DNA of 64,000 nucleotides, from contig VXTM01000045.1 of NCBI GenBank assembly GCA_009837445.1, forward strand, positions 1 through 64,000, read 5' to 3'. This DNA is from Acidimicrobiaceae bacterium. GTDB taxonomy: Bacteria; Actinomycetota; Acidimicrobiia; Acidimicrobiales; Aldehydirespiratoraceae. The notes under the pieces were generated by a model that had not been told where the DNA came from, ran no database searches, and saw only the letters and a program-made list of their open reading frames with translations. Both the position numbers and the translations under genes were made by a program. Below are positions 17,335-28,283 of this stretch, in pieces. How positions within the stretch are numbered: position 1 is the first letter of the stretch; the number at the start of each line of letters is the position of its first letter.

Positions 17335-18537
17335 CTACCCGGGATCCAGCGCGGCCATGAGGTCGCCCCGGTCGCCGTAGCCCACGTCGTCCACGCCTAC
17401 GAAGCGGGCGAGGTCGTGCAGGTGGGGGCGAAGGCGCTCGGCTAGGGCCCCATGGTCAACGCCGGGCTCGGCGAACGCGCCCAGCACTCGCAGGGCACCG
17501 CCGGGCCGGTCGGTCTTCACGTCGAGGCGGGCCACCAATTGCTCGCCGTCGAGGACGGGCAACACGTAGTAGCCGTAGACACGCTTGGCCGCGGGCACGT
17601 AGATCTCGATGCGGTAGTCGAAGTTCCACAGCCGGGCCGCCCGATCCCGGTTCCACACGATCGGGTCGAACGGCGACAGCACCGTGAGTGCGTCGACCGA
17701 GCGCGGGAGCCGCGCACCGGGGTGCATGTAGGCGGGCTCGGTCCAGCCCTCGACCGCAACCTCCGCGAGCAGACCCGAGTCGACGACCTCGCGCAGTTGG
17801 GTCCGACCCTCGCGAACCGGAAGGCGGTAGTAGTCGATCAGGTCTGTCGCGCTGCCCACACCGAGGGCCTCCGCCGAGCGCACCAGCAGCTCCCGCTGGG
17901 CCTCCCCGGCGCTGGGGGTGGGCCGGGCCAGCACCGCGGCCGGCACGATTCGCTCCAGCAGGTCGAACTCCTTGGTGAAGTTGCCCCGGCGCCGGATGCC
18001 GACAGCCCCGATGCGGAACAGCCAGTCGAGCGCGATCGAGCCCAGCGACCGGCTCCCCCACCATTCGCCGTCGCGGCGGCGCGGATCGGTCAGCTCGCCT
18101 GCGGTCAGCGGGCGTTCCGCTACCTGGGCCAGCACTTCGGCCACATACTGGCTCTCCCGATGGGCCAGCTCCACCAGGTTCTTCCAGGTGTCGCCCTGCT
18201 CGGCCCGCTGCTTCTGCCAGCGCAGCAGGGGCTCGTCGCCCACGGGGAGCAGGGAGGCCTCGTGGGCCCATGCCTCGAACCACTCGTCATCGGTGTAGGC
18301 GATCCGGTCCAGCAGGGCCGGGTCGTAGCAGCCCAGGCGTGAGAACGGTGGCAGGTACTGGGTGCGTACCACCACCGGCACCGAGTCGAGCTGCAGCAGC
18401 TTGAGTCGCCCCATCACCCGCCGCAGGTGGCGGCGGTCCACCCGGCCCGCCGGGGCAGAATCGGTGAATCCCTGGGCCGCGAGCGCGATCCGCCGGGCCT
18501 GCGAGACCGACAGCTCGCGCCCTGACTGCGGGCTCAC
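17335..18537 (-). CDS. YcaQ/AlkX-type winged-helix DNA glycosylase
   Basis: The 400-aa protein matches the HTH_42/YcaQ family of interstrand-crosslink and alkylpurine glycosylases: [34 protein letters not shown] (QLDSV motif), [20 protein letters not shown] and [13 protein letters not shown]. The GTG start overlaps the leuS stop (GTGA). The open frame continues upstream inside leuS out of frame, which is not coding. It repairs bulky or crosslinked DNA adducts. Confidence 0.85.
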   Translation of the reverse strand: MSPQSGRELSVSQARRIALAAQGFTDSAPAGRVDRRHLRRVMGRLKLLQLDSVPVVVRTQYLPPFSRLGCYDPALLDRIAYTDDEWFEAWAHEASLLPVGDEPLLRWQKQRAEQGDTWKNLVELAHRESQYVAEVLAQVAERPLTAGELTDPRRRDGEWWGSRSLGSIALDWLFRIGAVGIRRRGNFTKEFDLLERIVPAAVLARPTPSAGEAQRELLVRSAEALGVGSATDLIDYYRLPVREGRTQLREVVDSGLLAEVAVEGWTEPAYMHPGARLPRSVDALTVLSPFDPIVWNRDRAARLWNFDYRIEIYVPAAKRVYGYYVLPVLDGEQLVARLDVKTDRPGGALRVLGAFAEPGVDHGALAERLRPHLHDLARFVGVDDVGYGDRGDLMAALDPG

Positions 18538-21368
18538 ACCACGAGGGTGATCATGCGGCCGGGCACGTAGAGCTTCTTGCGCAGCTCGCGACCGTCCACA
18601 TGGGTGGCCACGTTCGGCTCCGCCAGCGCGGCGGCCACCGCGGCCTCCTCGCCGGCGTCGGCCGCCAGCGTCACCCGACCCCGCAGCTTGCCGTTGACCT
18701 GCACGGGCACCTCCACCGTGTCGGTCACCAGCAGGGCCGGGTCGGCGGCCGGGAACTCCGTCTGCGTCACCGAGCCGGCGCCGGAGCCGTGAAGGCGGCT
18801 CCACAGCTCCTCCGCGAAGTGCGGGACCAGCGGCGCCAGCATCCGGACCATGGCGTCGGCCACCTCTCGGGGCGCTCCCGAGCCCCGCTTGGTGAGCTCG
18901 TTGTTCAGCTCGGTGAGCTTGGCGATGGCGGTGTTGAAGCGCATCCCCTCCATGTCGGAACTCACCCCGTCGATGGTGCGGTGCAGGAGCCGCAGCAGCT
19001 CGCCGTCGGGCTCGTCGTCGCTGACCCGCAGCTCCCCGGTCTCCTCGTCCACGACGTTGCGCCAGACGCGCTGCAGCACCCGCTGCGAGCCCACCACCGA
19101 GCGGGTCTCCCAGGGCCGGTCCTGGTCTATCGGACCCATGAACATCTCGTACATTCGCAGGGTGTCGGCGCCGTAGGAGGCGTACATGTCGTCGGGGGTC
19201 ACCGAGTTCTTGAGGGACTTTCCCATCTTGCCGAGCTCTCGGGTGACCGGCTGCCCGTCGTGGGTGAACCCTTCCCGGAGCGTGCCCTCCACGTCGTCGG
19301 CGGGCACGTAGATCCCTCGCCCGTCCTTGAAGGCGTAAGCCTGGATGTAGCCCTGGTTGATGAGGCGCTTGAACGGCTCGGGTCCGCTCACATGGCCCAG
19401 GTCGTAGAGCACCTTGTGCCAGAACCGGGCGTACAGCAGGTGCAGCACCGCGTGCTCGACGCCGCCCACGTACAGGTCCACCCCGCCCACGCCGCCGGGT
19501 TCGGGGTCGGCCATCCAGTAGCGCTCGACATCGGGATCCACCAGGTGGTCGTCGTTGCGGGGATCGAGGTAGCGCAGGTAGTACCAGCACGACCCGGCCC
19601 ACTGGGGCATCGTGTTGAGTTCGCGCCGGTAGCGGCGCGAGCCCCCTCCGAGGTCGAGTTCGACGTCGACCCACTCCGTCACCCGGCCCAGCGGCGGCTC
19701 CGGTTCGGAGTCCCGGGCCAGGGACCGGGGCGCCCAGTCGGTCAGCTCGGGCAGCTCCAGAGGCAGCATGTCCTCGGGCAGGGCGACCGGCCCGTGCTCG
19801 TCGAACACGATGGGAATGGGCTCGCCCCAGTACCGCTGCCGGCTGAAGTTCCAGTCTCGCAGCCTGTAGTTGACCTTGGGGCTCCCCCGGCCGGCCTCCT
19901 GAAGCCTCTCCAGGATCAGAGCCTTGGATGCTTCGGCGTCGAGCCCATCCAGGAACTGGGAGTTGATGGAAAGACCTTCGCCCGCATAGGCCAGATCCTC
20001 GGGATGGTCGGGCGGAGGCTGAACCGTGCGGACGACTGGCAATCCGTAGGCTTCGGCGAACTCGCGGTCACGCTGGTCCTCGCCGGGTACGCCCATCACC
20101 GCTCCGGTGCCGTACCCCATCAGCACGTAGTCGGCCACGAACACCGGGACCGCCTGATCCTCGGAAAATGGAACCGTGGCATGGGCGCCCACGAAGATCC
20201 CGGTCTTGGAGTCGCTGCGGTCGGCGTCGCTCATCTCGGAGGCGCGGGCCCGGTAGGCGGCCACCGCCTCCGATGGTGTGGCTGCGCCGCCGGTCCAGGA
20301 GTCAGGGGTGCCCGAAGGCCAGGCGTCGGCGGTCAGCTCCTCCACCAGCGGATGCTCCGGCGCCAGCACCATGTAGGTGGTGCCGAAGAGGGTGTCGGGC
20401 CGGGTGGTGAACACCTCGATGTCGCTCATCGGCCCGTCCGGCGAGGTGGAAGCGGGGAACGAGATCAGCGCGCCCTCGGATCGGCCGATCCAGTTGCGCT
20501 GCATGGTCTTGACCGACTCGGGCCAGTCCAGCCGGTCCAGGTCCTCCAGCAGGCGGTCGGCATAGTCGGTGATGCGCATCATCCACTGCTTGATCGGTCG
20601 CTTGAAGACCTCATGGTTGCCCCGCTCGGACCGTCCCTGGGTGGTGACCTCCTCGTTGGCCAGCACCGTCCCCAGCGCCGGGCACCAGTTGACCGGGGCG
20701 TCGGCCACGTAGGCCAGGCGGTGCCCGTCCACCAACTCCCGCTGCTCGGCCTCGCTGAGGTCATCCCAGGCTCTGCGGTCGGGCGTGGGCCTCGCCCCCG
20801 TGGAGAGCTCCTCGACCAGCTCCGCGATCGGGCGGGCCCGGCGGGCGTCGGGATCGAACCACGAGTTGAAGATCTGCAGGAAGATCCACTGCGTCCAGCG
20901 GTAGTAGTCGACGTCCGTGGTGGCCACGCCCCGCCGCTGGTCATGGCCGAGCCCCAGCCGGTCGAGCTGGCGGCGCATGTTGTCGATGTTGGACTCGGTG
21001 TTGATCCGGGGGTGCTGGCCGGTCTGGCGGGCATGCTCCTCGGCCGGCAGTCCGAACGCGTCGAAGCCCATGGTGTAAAGCACGTTGAAGCCGGCCATCC
21101 GCTTGAAGCGGACGTAGACGTCGGTGGCGATGTAGCCCAGGGGATGGCCCACATGCAGTCCCGAGCCCGACGGGTACGGGAACATGTCCATCACGAAGAG
21201 CTTCGGGCCGTCGAGGCCCCGGTCCGACGCGAACTGCCCCGACGGGTTGGGCGTCTCGTAGAGCCCGTCGGCGTTCCAGCGAGCCTGCCAGCGGGATTCG
21301 ATGCCGGCCGCGAGCGCCGCGTTGTAGCGGTACGGGGGCGCGTCTGCGTCCGGCACGGTCACGGGCAT
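18534..21368 (-). CDS. leuS: leucyl-tRNA synthetase
   Basis: The 944-aa class I synthetase has the HIGH-type motif HVGHPLGY near the N-terminus, KMSKS as KMGKSLKNS, an editing domain ([20 protein letters not shown]) and the C-terminal [11 protein letters not shown] segment. The long insertion around [16 protein letters not shown] and [11 protein letters not shown] is typical of actinobacterial LeuRS. ATG 21368 gives the family N-terminus; the open frame runs on to 21722 without homology. Divergent from the corrinoid operon. Confidence 0.95.
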   Translation of the reverse strand: MPVTVPDADAPPYRYNAALAAGIESRWQARWNADGLYETPNPSGQFASDRGLDGPKLFVMDMFPYPSGSGLHVGHPLGYIATDVYVRFKRMAGFNVLYTMGFDAFGLPAEEHARQTGQHPRINTESNIDNMRRQLDRLGLGHDQRRGVATTDVDYYRWTQWIFLQIFNSWFDPDARRARPIAELVEELSTGARPTPDRRAWDDLSEAEQRELVDGHRLAYVADAPVNWCPALGTVLANEEVTTQGRSERGNHEVFKRPIKQWMMRITDYADRLLEDLDRLDWPESVKTMQRNWIGRSEGALISFPASTSPDGPMSDIEVFTTRPDTLFGTTYMVLAPEHPLVEELTADAWPSGTPDSWTGGAATPSEAVAAYRARASEMSDADRSDSKTGIFVGAHATVPFSEDQAVPVFVADYVLMGYGTGAVMGVPGEDQRDREFAEAYGLPVVRTVQPPPDHPEDLAYAGEGLSINSQFLDGLDAEASKALILERLQEAGRGSPKVNYRLRDWNFSRQRYWGEPIPIVFDEHGPVALPEDMLPLELPELTDWAPRSLARDSEPEPPLGRVTEWVDVELDLGGGSRRYRRELNTMPQWAGSCWYYLRYLDPRNDDHLVDPDVERYWMADPEPGGVGGVDLYVGGVEHAVLHLLYARFWHKVLYDLGHVSGPEPFKRLINQGYIQAYAFKDGRGIYVPADDVEGTLREGFTHDGQPVTRELGKMGKSLKNSVTPDDMYASYGADTLRMYEMFMGPIDQDRPWETRSVVGSQRVLQRVWRNVVDEETGELRVSDDEPDGELLRLLHRTIDGVSSDMEGMRFNTAIAKLTELNNELTKRGSGAPREVADAMVRMLAPLVPHFAEELWSRLHGSGAGSVTQTEFPAADPALLVTDTVEVPVQVNGKLRGRVTLAADAGEEAAVAAALAEPNVATHVDGRELRKKLYVPGRMITLVV

Positions 21369-21642
21369 GACGGCAAAGGCTAGAGGCCGAGCGGATAGGT
21401 GCGATTCCGGCCCATACGGACGAGGCCGTGGCCCGAGCGGCCCGTGAGCGCAGCGAACAAGAGCGGGAGTGCGAGAGGCCAAGGAGATAGGTGCGGATTT
21501 CTTGGCGGGGGATGCTTGTGGCGACCACGAACCGTGGTACAGTCCGTTCCGTATCGTGGGACTGGTCCACAGTACGGAACCGCATGGGGTGTGGTCCGTC
21601 AAGCGGGACCCAAAAAAAACGAGACATGGAGGGCTGCGCCGG
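21369..21642. promoter_or_regulatory. divergent control region between leuS and the corrinoid operon
   Basis: This 274-nt spacer holds a direct repeat of about 24 nt (GAGGCC...ATAGGTGCG at about 21383 and 21474), a palindrome ACCACG-AAC-CGTGGT at 21524-21538, and an 8-bp inverted repeat GTTCCGTA (21546-21553) / TACGGAAC (21573-21580). TTGTGG at 21516-21521 and TACAGT at 21538-21543 form a plausible promoter with a 16-nt spacer facing the corrinoid gene, placing the second repeat near +1 as an operator. No B12-riboswitch or T-box landmarks were seen. Confidence 0.5.
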
Positions 21643-22358
<716 letters not shown>

Positions 22359-22362
<4 letters not shown>

Positions 22363-22991
22363 CGACCGGGAACCAGTCACCACGGGTTCTCGTCATCGGC
22401 TGCGGCGCTCTGGTACGCGAGCTCCAGGAGGTCGCTAACCGTAACGGCGGCGGGCACATCAAGGTCGAGTGCCTGCCCGCCATCATGCACAACCGACCCG
22501 AGCAGATCCCTGAAGCGGTCCGGCGGCGGGTCCGCGCAGCCAAGGCCACCGGCGCGTTCCGCACGATCCTGGTGGGCTACATGGACTGCGGCACCGGCGG
22601 ACTGCTGGACCGGGTGTGCTCCGAGGAGGGCGTCGAGCGCCTCGACGGTGCCCACTGCTACGAGCTGTACGCGGGCGCGGACGTTTTCGCCGGCCTTCAG
22701 GACGCCGAGCCGGGGACCTTCTACCTCACCGACTACCTAGTCAGGCACTTCGACCGCCTCATCATGAAGGGCCTGGGCATCTCGGAGCACCCCGAGCTGC
22801 TCGAGATGTACTTCGGCAACTACACCCGGGTGGTGCACCTGGCCCAGACCGACGACGACCGTCTGGCCCGCGCCGCCGAGCAGGCCGCGGCCCGTCTCGG
22901 TCTTCGCTGCGAGCGGATCCTCACCGGTATCGGCGGGCTCCAGCGACAGATCGTCAGGCTGGCCGGCGCCGCCGGCGCGGAAGCGGCATGA
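22359..22991 (+). CDS. DUF1638 domain protein
   Basis: The 210-aa protein is recognisable as DUF1638 by VLVIGCGALVREL, PAIMHNRPEQIPEAV, GYMDCGTGGLLD, and ELYAGADVFAGL. It has several conserved cysteines (GCG, DCGTGG, CYELY) that could bind metal or cobalamin. The function is unknown; the family is regularly found next to corrinoid methyltransferase genes, as here. ATG overlaps the corrinoid gene stop, and its own stop overlaps the next start. Confidence 0.8.
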
Positions 22992-23395
22992 GCGGCCCGG
23001 CCCGGCGCGGCGGCCGCAGGCGCCGCGGCGACGACGGGAGCCTCGTGCTGATCAGCTGGCGCGACATCCCCGCGCAGGTCAACGGCGGCTCCGGGGAGAA
23101 CCGGGTGCAGCGCATCCTGCCCCGCCGCTTCCAGCGAGCCATCGACCGGGCCGCCATGGTTGCCGGCAAGACGCAGGCCTCGCAGTACGTGGGCGAGTGG
23201 CGCCGCACCGTGATCCCCGGAGATGCCGCCGATCCTGAGAAGGCAGCCATGGCGACCGCGGCCGAGCTGGAGGAGGCCTTCCCCCGGCAGCGCCTAGACG
23301 AGTTCGTCAAGACCGGTGGCTGGGATCCCGAGCGCAACGGCCAGAACCCGCCGGCGCCGGACCATCCCGCCGAGTCCGGGGGAGGCGCCCAGTGA
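22988..23395 (+). CDS. Virulence_fact-family protein of methyltransferase clusters
   Basis: The 135-aa protein has a basic N-terminal stretch (ARRGGRRRRGDD) followed by the conserved VLISWRDIPAQVNG, RILPRRFQRAIDRAAM, and QASQYVGEWRRT segments of the family named Virulence_fact. The name is historical; the function is unknown and the neighbours point to methyl transfer. ATG 22988 overlaps the DUF1638 stop; its stop overlaps the GTG of the next gene. Confidence 0.75.
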   Translation: MSGPARRGGRRRRGDDGSLVLISWRDIPAQVNGGSGENRVQRILPRRFQRAIDRAAMVAGKTQASQYVGEWRRTVIPGDAADPEKAAMATAAELEEAFPRQRLDEFVKTGGWDPERNGQNPPAPDHPAESGGGAQ

Positions 23396-24282
23396 CCGAC
23401 ACGGTCGTCAGCTCGGCCACCAGAGAGGTCGTCATCGGCTTCGGCCGCCCGTTCGTGATGATCGGCGAGCGCATCAACCCGACGGGACGCAGGCTGCTGG
23501 CCGAGGAGATGCGCAGCGGCGACTTCAGCCGGGTCGAGGCCGACGCGCTGGCCCAGGCCGCCGCGGGGGCCCACATGCTCGACGTCAACGCGGGGATACC
23601 GCTGGCCGACGAGCCCGCCCTGCTGGCCCAGGCGGTCAAGCTGGTGCAGAGCGTCACCGATGTGCCCCTGTCCATCGACTCGTCAATCGTGGAGGCCCTC
23701 GAGGCCGGCATCGCGGTGTACGAGGGCAAGCCGCTCATCAACTCGGTCACCGGTGAGGATGAGGTGCTGGAGCGGGTGCTGCCCCTAGTGGCCCGGCACG
23801 GCGCGGCGGTGGTAGCGATCTCCAACGACGAGACCGGCATCAGCGAGGACCCCGACGTGCGCTTCGAGGTGGCCCGCAAGATCGTGAACCGGGCCGCCGA
23901 CCACGGCATCGCCGCGGCCGACGTGGTGGTGGACCCGCTGGTGATGCCAATCGGCGCCATGGGCACGGCCGGACGCCAGGTGTTCCAGCTGGTGCGGCGC
24001 CTGCGGGAGGAGCTCGGGGTCAACACCACCTGCGGTGCGAGCAACGTCAGCTTCGGCCTGCCGGCCCGCCACATGATCACCGGCACGTTCCTGTCGATGG
24101 CGATGGCGGCCGGGCTGACCTCCGCGATCATGAATCCGCTGCACCCCGAGGTGAAGAACGCCGTGCTGGCCGCCGATGTGCTGGCCGGGCACGACCGGGA
24201 CTGTGCCAAGTGGATCGCAGAGCACCGGGATCCTGACGCAGTCGGCATGAGACGGCGGGGCGGGCGTCGCCGCGGGGCATAA
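23392..24282 (+). CDS. methyltetrahydrofolate:corrinoid methyltransferase (MtgA/MtrH-like)
   Basis: The 296-aa pterin-binding TIM-barrel protein has MIGERINPTGRR, LDVNAGIPLAD, SIDSS, NSVTGEDEV and GASNVSFGLPAR, the standard pattern of the dihydropteroate-synthase-like AcsE/MtgA/MtrH proteins. It moves the methyl group from the corrinoid protein to tetrahydrofolate, feeding it to C1 metabolism. GTG start coupled to the upstream gene (GTGA). Confidence 0.9.
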   Translation: MTDTVVSSATREVVIGFGRPFVMIGERINPTGRRLLAEEMRSGDFSRVEADALAQAAAGAHMLDVNAGIPLADEPALLAQAVKLVQSVTDVPLSIDSSIVEALEAGIAVYEGKPLINSVTGEDEVLERVLPLVARHGAAVVAISNDETGISEDPDVRFEVARKIVNRAADHGIAAADVVVDPLVMPIGAMGTAGRQVFQLVRRLREELGVNTTCGASNVSFGLPARHMITGTFLSMAMAAGLTSAIMNPLHPEVKNAVLAADVLAGHDRDCAKWIAEHRDPDAVGMRRRGGRRRGA

Positions 24283-24286
24283 AGCA

Positions 24287-26278
24287 ATGCAGGACATGCA
24301 CAGCGTCGTGTTCAACCCTTCGGGGATACGCGCCTCTGTGGCTGCCGGGGCCACCGTGCTGGACGCGGCCCGAGCCGGCGGGGTTGACCTCGACTCGGTC
24401 TGTGGGGGCCGCGGGCTGTGCGGCCGCTGCCAGGTCTCCCCCACCGACCCCCGCGTGCTGTCGAGCCCCGGCCCCACCGAACTCGGCTACCGGGGCCGAC
24501 GCCCACTGTCGGAGGGCTGCCGTCTGGGCTGCCAGGCCGTCGTGCTGGCCGACGCGGTCATCGACGTCCCGGCGGAGAGCCAGGTCCACCGCCCGGTCGT
24601 ACGCAAGTCGATCAACCTCGACGAGGTCGTCATCCACCCTGTCGTCACCCTCCACTACGTGGAACTGCCCGATGTCATCCTCGGATTCGAGGCCGCGGAG
24701 GTGGACCTAGTCGCCGAGGCGCTCGCCACCGAATGGGGCCTGGCCGATGTGGAGTTCCCGGTCCAGGTGCTGGCCGGGCTGTCACCCGCGATCGCAGCCG
24801 GGGACCGGTCGGTGACAGTGGTGGTGCACGACCGGCGCACCGTCCTCGACATCCGGCCCGGCTATTCCGACGAGGCCTGGGGCGTGGCCGTGGATGTGGG
24901 CTCAACCACCATCGCCGGCTACCTGCTGGAGCTCGCCACCGGCGAAGTGGCCGCGGCATCGGGGCGGATGAACCCGCAGATCCGCTTCGGCGAGGACCTC
25001 ATGAGCAGGGTGTCGTACGTGATGATGAACCCCGGCGGGGAGGCCGAGCTGACCGCGGCCGTGCACGGCGCCATCGACGAACTGGTGGGCGAACTCTGCG
25101 AGCAGGCCGGCGCCGACCGGACCAGGGTCCATGATCTGGTCGTGGTCGGGAACCCGATCATGCACCACCTCGTGCTGGGCCTGGACCCCACCCCGCTCGG
25201 AGCGGCGCCGTTCACCCTGACGACCGCCTCGGCGGTGCGGGGCCGGGCCACCGACATCGGTGTCGGACTGCCCTGCGCAGCGCTCTACGTCGGCCCGTGC
25301 ATCGCCGGGCACGTGGGGGCGGACGCAGCCGCAGCCACCCTGGCCGAGGGCCCCCACCGGACCACCGAACCGATGCTGGTGGTGGACGTGGGAACCAACG
25401 CCGAGATCGTGCTGGGCGACGGGAGCCGGGTGCTGGCCGCGTCTAGCCCGACCGGCCCGGCCTTCGAGGGAGCCCAGATCAGCTGCGGCCAGCGGGCAAC
25501 CCCAGGCGCGGTGGAGCGGGTCCGGATCGATCCGGACACCTGGGAACCCCGCTTCAAGGTCATCGGCAGCGAGCTGTGGTCCGACGAGCCCGGATTCTCC
25601 GAGGAGCTGGAACGGGCCGGGCTGCAGGTGTCGGGCCTGTGCGGCTCCGGCATCATCGAGGTGATAGCGGAGATGTTCCTGGCCGGCGTGATGGATCGCC
25701 ATGGCGTGATCACGTCGGACACCGGCCGGTCCCCGCGCATCGTGGCCGACGAGCGCACGTTCAGCTATGTGCTCCAGGCTGAGCCGATCCGGCTGGCAAT
25801 CACCCAGAACGACGTTCGGGCCGTCCAGCTGGCCAAGGCGGCGCTGCGGGCCGGAATCGATCTGCTGCGCGAGCACGCCGGGATCGCCGAGGTTCCCGAC
25901 GTGCGGCTCGCCGGAGCCTTCGGCGCCCACATCGACCCCGTCCGGGCGATGGTGCTGGGCCTGGTTCCCGACACGCCCGCCGGCGGGGTACGGGCCGCCG
26001 GCAACGCTTCTGGGGTGGGCGCGGTTCGCATGCTGCTGTCCGGGGAGCAGCGCCTCGAGGTCGAGCAGCTGGTGCGGTCCGTGATCAAGATCGAGACCGC
26101 CACCGAGCCCCGTTTCCAGGAGCTGTTCGTGGCCGCCATGGCACTCCCCCACGCCACCGACCCGACCCCGCACCTGGACGCGGTGATCGACTTGCCGGAG
26201 GCATCCGCCGAGGACTCCGGCACCGGTAGGCAGCGGCGCCGGCACCGCAGTATGAATCTGAGCGGAGACCGGCGATGA
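24287..26278 (+). CDS. corrinoid-activating ATPase with 2Fe-2S domain (RACo/RamA-like, ASKHA)
   Basis: The 663-aa protein has an N-terminal plant-type ferredoxin domain with C39-x5-C45-x2-C48 and a later Cys near residue 80, a linker, then an ASKHA ATPase domain (VAVDVGSTTIAGYLLEL, MLVVDVGTNAEIVLGDG, CGSGIIEVIAEM). Such proteins use ATP to reduce inactive Co(II) corrinoid to Co(I). It follows the methyltransferase by 4 nt. A second ATG 9 nt downstream could also start translation. Confidence 0.9.
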   Translation: MQDMHSVVFNPSGIRASVAAGATVLDAARAGGVDLDSVCGGRGLCGRCQVSPTDPRVLSSPGPTELGYRGRRPLSEGCRLGCQAVVLADAVIDVPAESQVHRPVVRKSINLDEVVIHPVVTLHYVELPDVILGFEAAEVDLVAEALATEWGLADVEFPVQVLAGLSPAIAAGDRSVTVVVHDRRTVLDIRPGYSDEAWGVAVDVGSTTIAGYLLELATGEVAAASGRMNPQIRFGEDLMSRVSYVMMNPGGEAELTAAVHGAIDELVGELCEQAGADRTRVHDLVVVGNPIMHHLVLGLDPTPLGAAPFTLTTASAVRGRATDIGVGLPCAALYVGPCIAGHVGADAAAATLAEGPHRTTEPMLVVDVGTNAEIVLGDGSRVLAASSPTGPAFEGAQISCGQRATPGAVERVRIDPDTWEPRFKVIGSELWSDEPGFSEELERAGLQVSGLCGSGIIEVIAEMFLAGVMDRHGVITSDTGRSPRIVADERTFSYVLQAEPIRLAITQNDVRAVQLAKAALRAGIDLLREHAGIAEVPDVRLAGAFGAHIDPVRAMVLGLVPDTPAGGVRAAGNASGVGAVRMLLSGEQRLEVEQLVRSVIKIETATEPRFQELFVAAMALPHATDPTPHLDAVIDLPEASAEDSGTGRQRRRHRSMNLSGDRR

Positions 26279-26308
26279 TCCCAGGGACGTAACCATGAGA
26301 GTCGCACC

Positions 26309-27841
26309 ATGAACGAGCCACGAGGGCGCAGAGGCGGGGGCAGGGCCGGTCGGCGAGCGGCGCGAGCTGCTTCAGCGGAGACGGCGCCGTACCTGGTCCG
26401 GCGGCTGCCGCCGGTGGACCTGCTCGACGACGAGGGCCTGGAGCTGATCGAGCGCAACGCCGAGACGATCCTGTCGGAGGTCGGCATCGCCTTCCAGGAC
26501 TTCCCCGAGGCCCTGGACCTGTGGCGCGCCGCCGGCGCGGACACCGACGGCGAGCTGGTGCGGTTCCCGCCCGGCCTGTGCCGCCGGATCGTGCAGGACA
26601 ACGCGCCCGCCGTCTACACCCAGCACGCCCGCAACCCCGCTCGCAGCGTGAAGGTGGGCGCGGACGCCACCGTGTTCGCCCCGAACTACGGATCGCCGTT
26701 CGTGATGGACCTGGACCGGGGCCGCCGCTACGCGACGCTGGAGGACTTCGAGAACGTCGTGAAGCTCGCCTACTCCCTCCCGCAGCTGCACCACAGTGGG
26801 GGCACGGTGTGCGAGCCGGTGGACGTGCCGGTCAACAAGCGGCACCTCGACATGGTGTACGCCCACCTGCGCTACAGCGACAAGCCGTTCATGGGCTCGG
26901 TTACCGCGGCCTCCCGAGCCGCCGACTCCGTCGAGATGGCCCGCATCGCCTTCGGCGGCAACCTCGCCGACCGGACGGTGATGACGTCGCTGATCAACGC
27001 CTCCTCCCCGATGCGCTGGGACGCCACCATGCTCGGCGCGGCCACCACCTACGCCCGGGCCAACCAGGCCTGCATCATCAGCCCGTTCATCCTGGCCGGG
27101 GCGATGTCGCCGGTGACGGTGGCCGGGCTGGCCGCGCAGGCCCTGGCCGAGGCCCTGTCGGGCATGGCCTACCTGCAGCTGGTCCGGCCCGGCGCGCCGG
27201 TGGTGTTCGGGACGTTCGCGTCGTCGATGTCCATGGCCACCGGCGCACCCACCTTCGGCACGCCCGAGGCCGGTCAGGCCATCTACGTGATGGCGTCGCT
27301 GGCCCGCCGGGTCGGTGTGCCGTTCCGCTCCGGCGGTCAGTTCACCTCCTCGAAGCTGCCCGACGCCCAGGCCGCCTACGAGTCGGCCAACACCCTGTTC
27401 CCCACCGTGCAGGCGGGGGTGAACTTCGTGCTGCACGCCGCTGGCTGGCAGGAGGGCGGCCTAGCCCTCGGCTACGAGAAGCTGATCCTCGACGCCGACC
27501 AGCTCGGCGCCATGGAGGTCTGGGCCCGGGGTGTGGACACCAGCGACAACGGCCAGGCCATGGAGGCGTTCCGCACCAACGCCCACGGCGACCACTTCCT
27601 GGGCAACCCGCACACGCTGGCCAATTTCGAGAACGCCTTCTGGCGCTCGGACCTCTGCGACGCGGCCAGCTACGAGCAGTGGGCCGAGGAGGGGTCCCTG
27701 TCGGCGGCCCAGCGGGCCAACGCCCGCTGGAAGCAGCTCCTCGCCGGCTACGAGCCGCCGCCGATGGACGGCGCAGTTGACGCCGAGCTGCGCGACTACG
27801 TCGCTCGACGCAAGGCGGAGATGCCCGACGAGATCGGCTGA
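26309..27841 (+). CDS. MttB-superfamily methyltransferase without pyrrolysine (copy 1)
   Basis: The 510-aa TIM-barrel protein of the trimethylamine-methyltransferase superfamily has VCEPVDVPVNKRHLDM, SPFILAGAMSPVTVAG, and HAAGWQEGGLALGYEKL. There is no in-frame amber codon, so it is a non-Pyl member, such as MtgB (glycine betaine) or related quaternary-amine demethylases. It would methylate the corrinoid protein at 21643. A five-codon mini-ORF (ATG 26295) ends across the mttB ATG (ATGA). Last gene of the operon; a hairpin terminator follows. Confidence 0.85.
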   Translation: MNEPRGRRGGGRAGRRAARAASAETAPYLVRRLPPVDLLDDEGLELIERNAETILSEVGIAFQDFPEALDLWRAAGADTDGELVRFPPGLCRRIVQDNAPAVYTQHARNPARSVKVGADATVFAPNYGSPFVMDLDRGRRYATLEDFENVVKLAYSLPQLHHSGGTVCEPVDVPVNKRHLDMVYAHLRYSDKPFMGSVTAASRAADSVEMARIAFGGNLADRTVMTSLINASSPMRWDATMLGAATTYARANQACIISPFILAGAMSPVTVAGLAAQALAEALSGMAYLQLVRPGAPVVFGTFASSMSMATGAPTFGTPEAGQAIYVMASLARRVGVPFRSGGQFTSSKLPDAQAAYESANTLFPTVQAGVNFVLHAAGWQEGGLALGYEKLILDADQLGAMEVWARGVDTSDNGQAMEAFRTNAHGDHFLGNPHTLANFENAFWRSDLCDAASYEQWAEEGSLSAAQRANARWKQLLAGYEPPPMDGAVDAELRDYVARRKAEMPDEIG

Positions 27842-27852
27842 CCGGGCGGGTC

Positions 27853-27879
27853 AGCCGGCTCGAGACCGATCAGCCGGCT
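27853..27879. terminator. hairpin between convergent genes
   Basis: Two copies of the self-complementary octamer AGCCGGCT (27853-27860 and 27872-27879) form an 8-bp stem with an 11-nt loop between the stops of the plus-strand MttB gene and the minus-strand gene ending at 27870. There is no U-tract, so terminator function is inferred from position. Confidence 0.5.
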
Positions 27880-28235
27880 ACGGACAGGTCAGCCAGGTGG
27901 GGACGGTCGGGCAGGCGCAGGCCGATGAGTTCGCCTGCGGCGTGCAGCTCGAAGTGCCACACGTCGACATCGTCGGGACTGCTCTCGCGCAGCGACGTGA
28001 CCGCGTGCCAGATGGCGTAGCGGGCAGCCCGGATCGTCGCCTCCGGCGACTCGGCGGCCCGCGACACGGCCGCATACCCAGCGGAGATGCCCGAGTAGAC
28101 GTCGCCATTCACTGCAACTGAGGCTGCCGCCCACTCTGCGAGCGCCCTCAGCGCGCGGGGCCGGGACCGGTTAACCCGGTCGTCGAACACCCCCTCGACC
28201 CATGCGTGCCAAGCCGACGAGCTTCTTGCCGCCAT
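27870..28235 (-). CDS. hypothetical helical protein
   Basis: The 121-aa protein is rich in Ala, Ser and Arg with a predicted helical body (RALRALAEWAAASVAV, ESPEATIRAARYAIWHAV) and a C-terminus of WHFELHAAGELIGLRLPDRP. No family was recognised. It converges on MttB copy 1 and lies 48 nt after the stop of the ABC ATPase gene, so it may be the last gene of that operon. Confidence 0.5.
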   Translation of the reverse strand: MAARSSSAWHAWVEGVFDDRVNRSRPRALRALAEWAAASVAVNGDVYSGISAGYAAVSRAAESPEATIRAARYAIWHAVTSLRESSPDDVDVWHFELHAAGELIGLRLPDRPHLADLSVAG

Positions 28236-28283
28236 CGTGCGCTCCCTTCATCTGCAACCCGCGAGTGCTCTGCAGCCGCAATG

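Noticed and set aside
18600..21383. A 927-codon plus-strand open frame
   Set aside because: Antisense shadow of leuS produced by high GC; composition unlike a protein.
21369..21642. Cobalamin riboswitch or T-box leader
   Set aside because: Neither the B12-box sequence nor the T-box antiterminator motif could be found on either strand.
26309..27841. Pyrrolysine-containing MttB
   Set aside because: No in-frame TAG interrupts either MttB gene and no pyl genes are seen.
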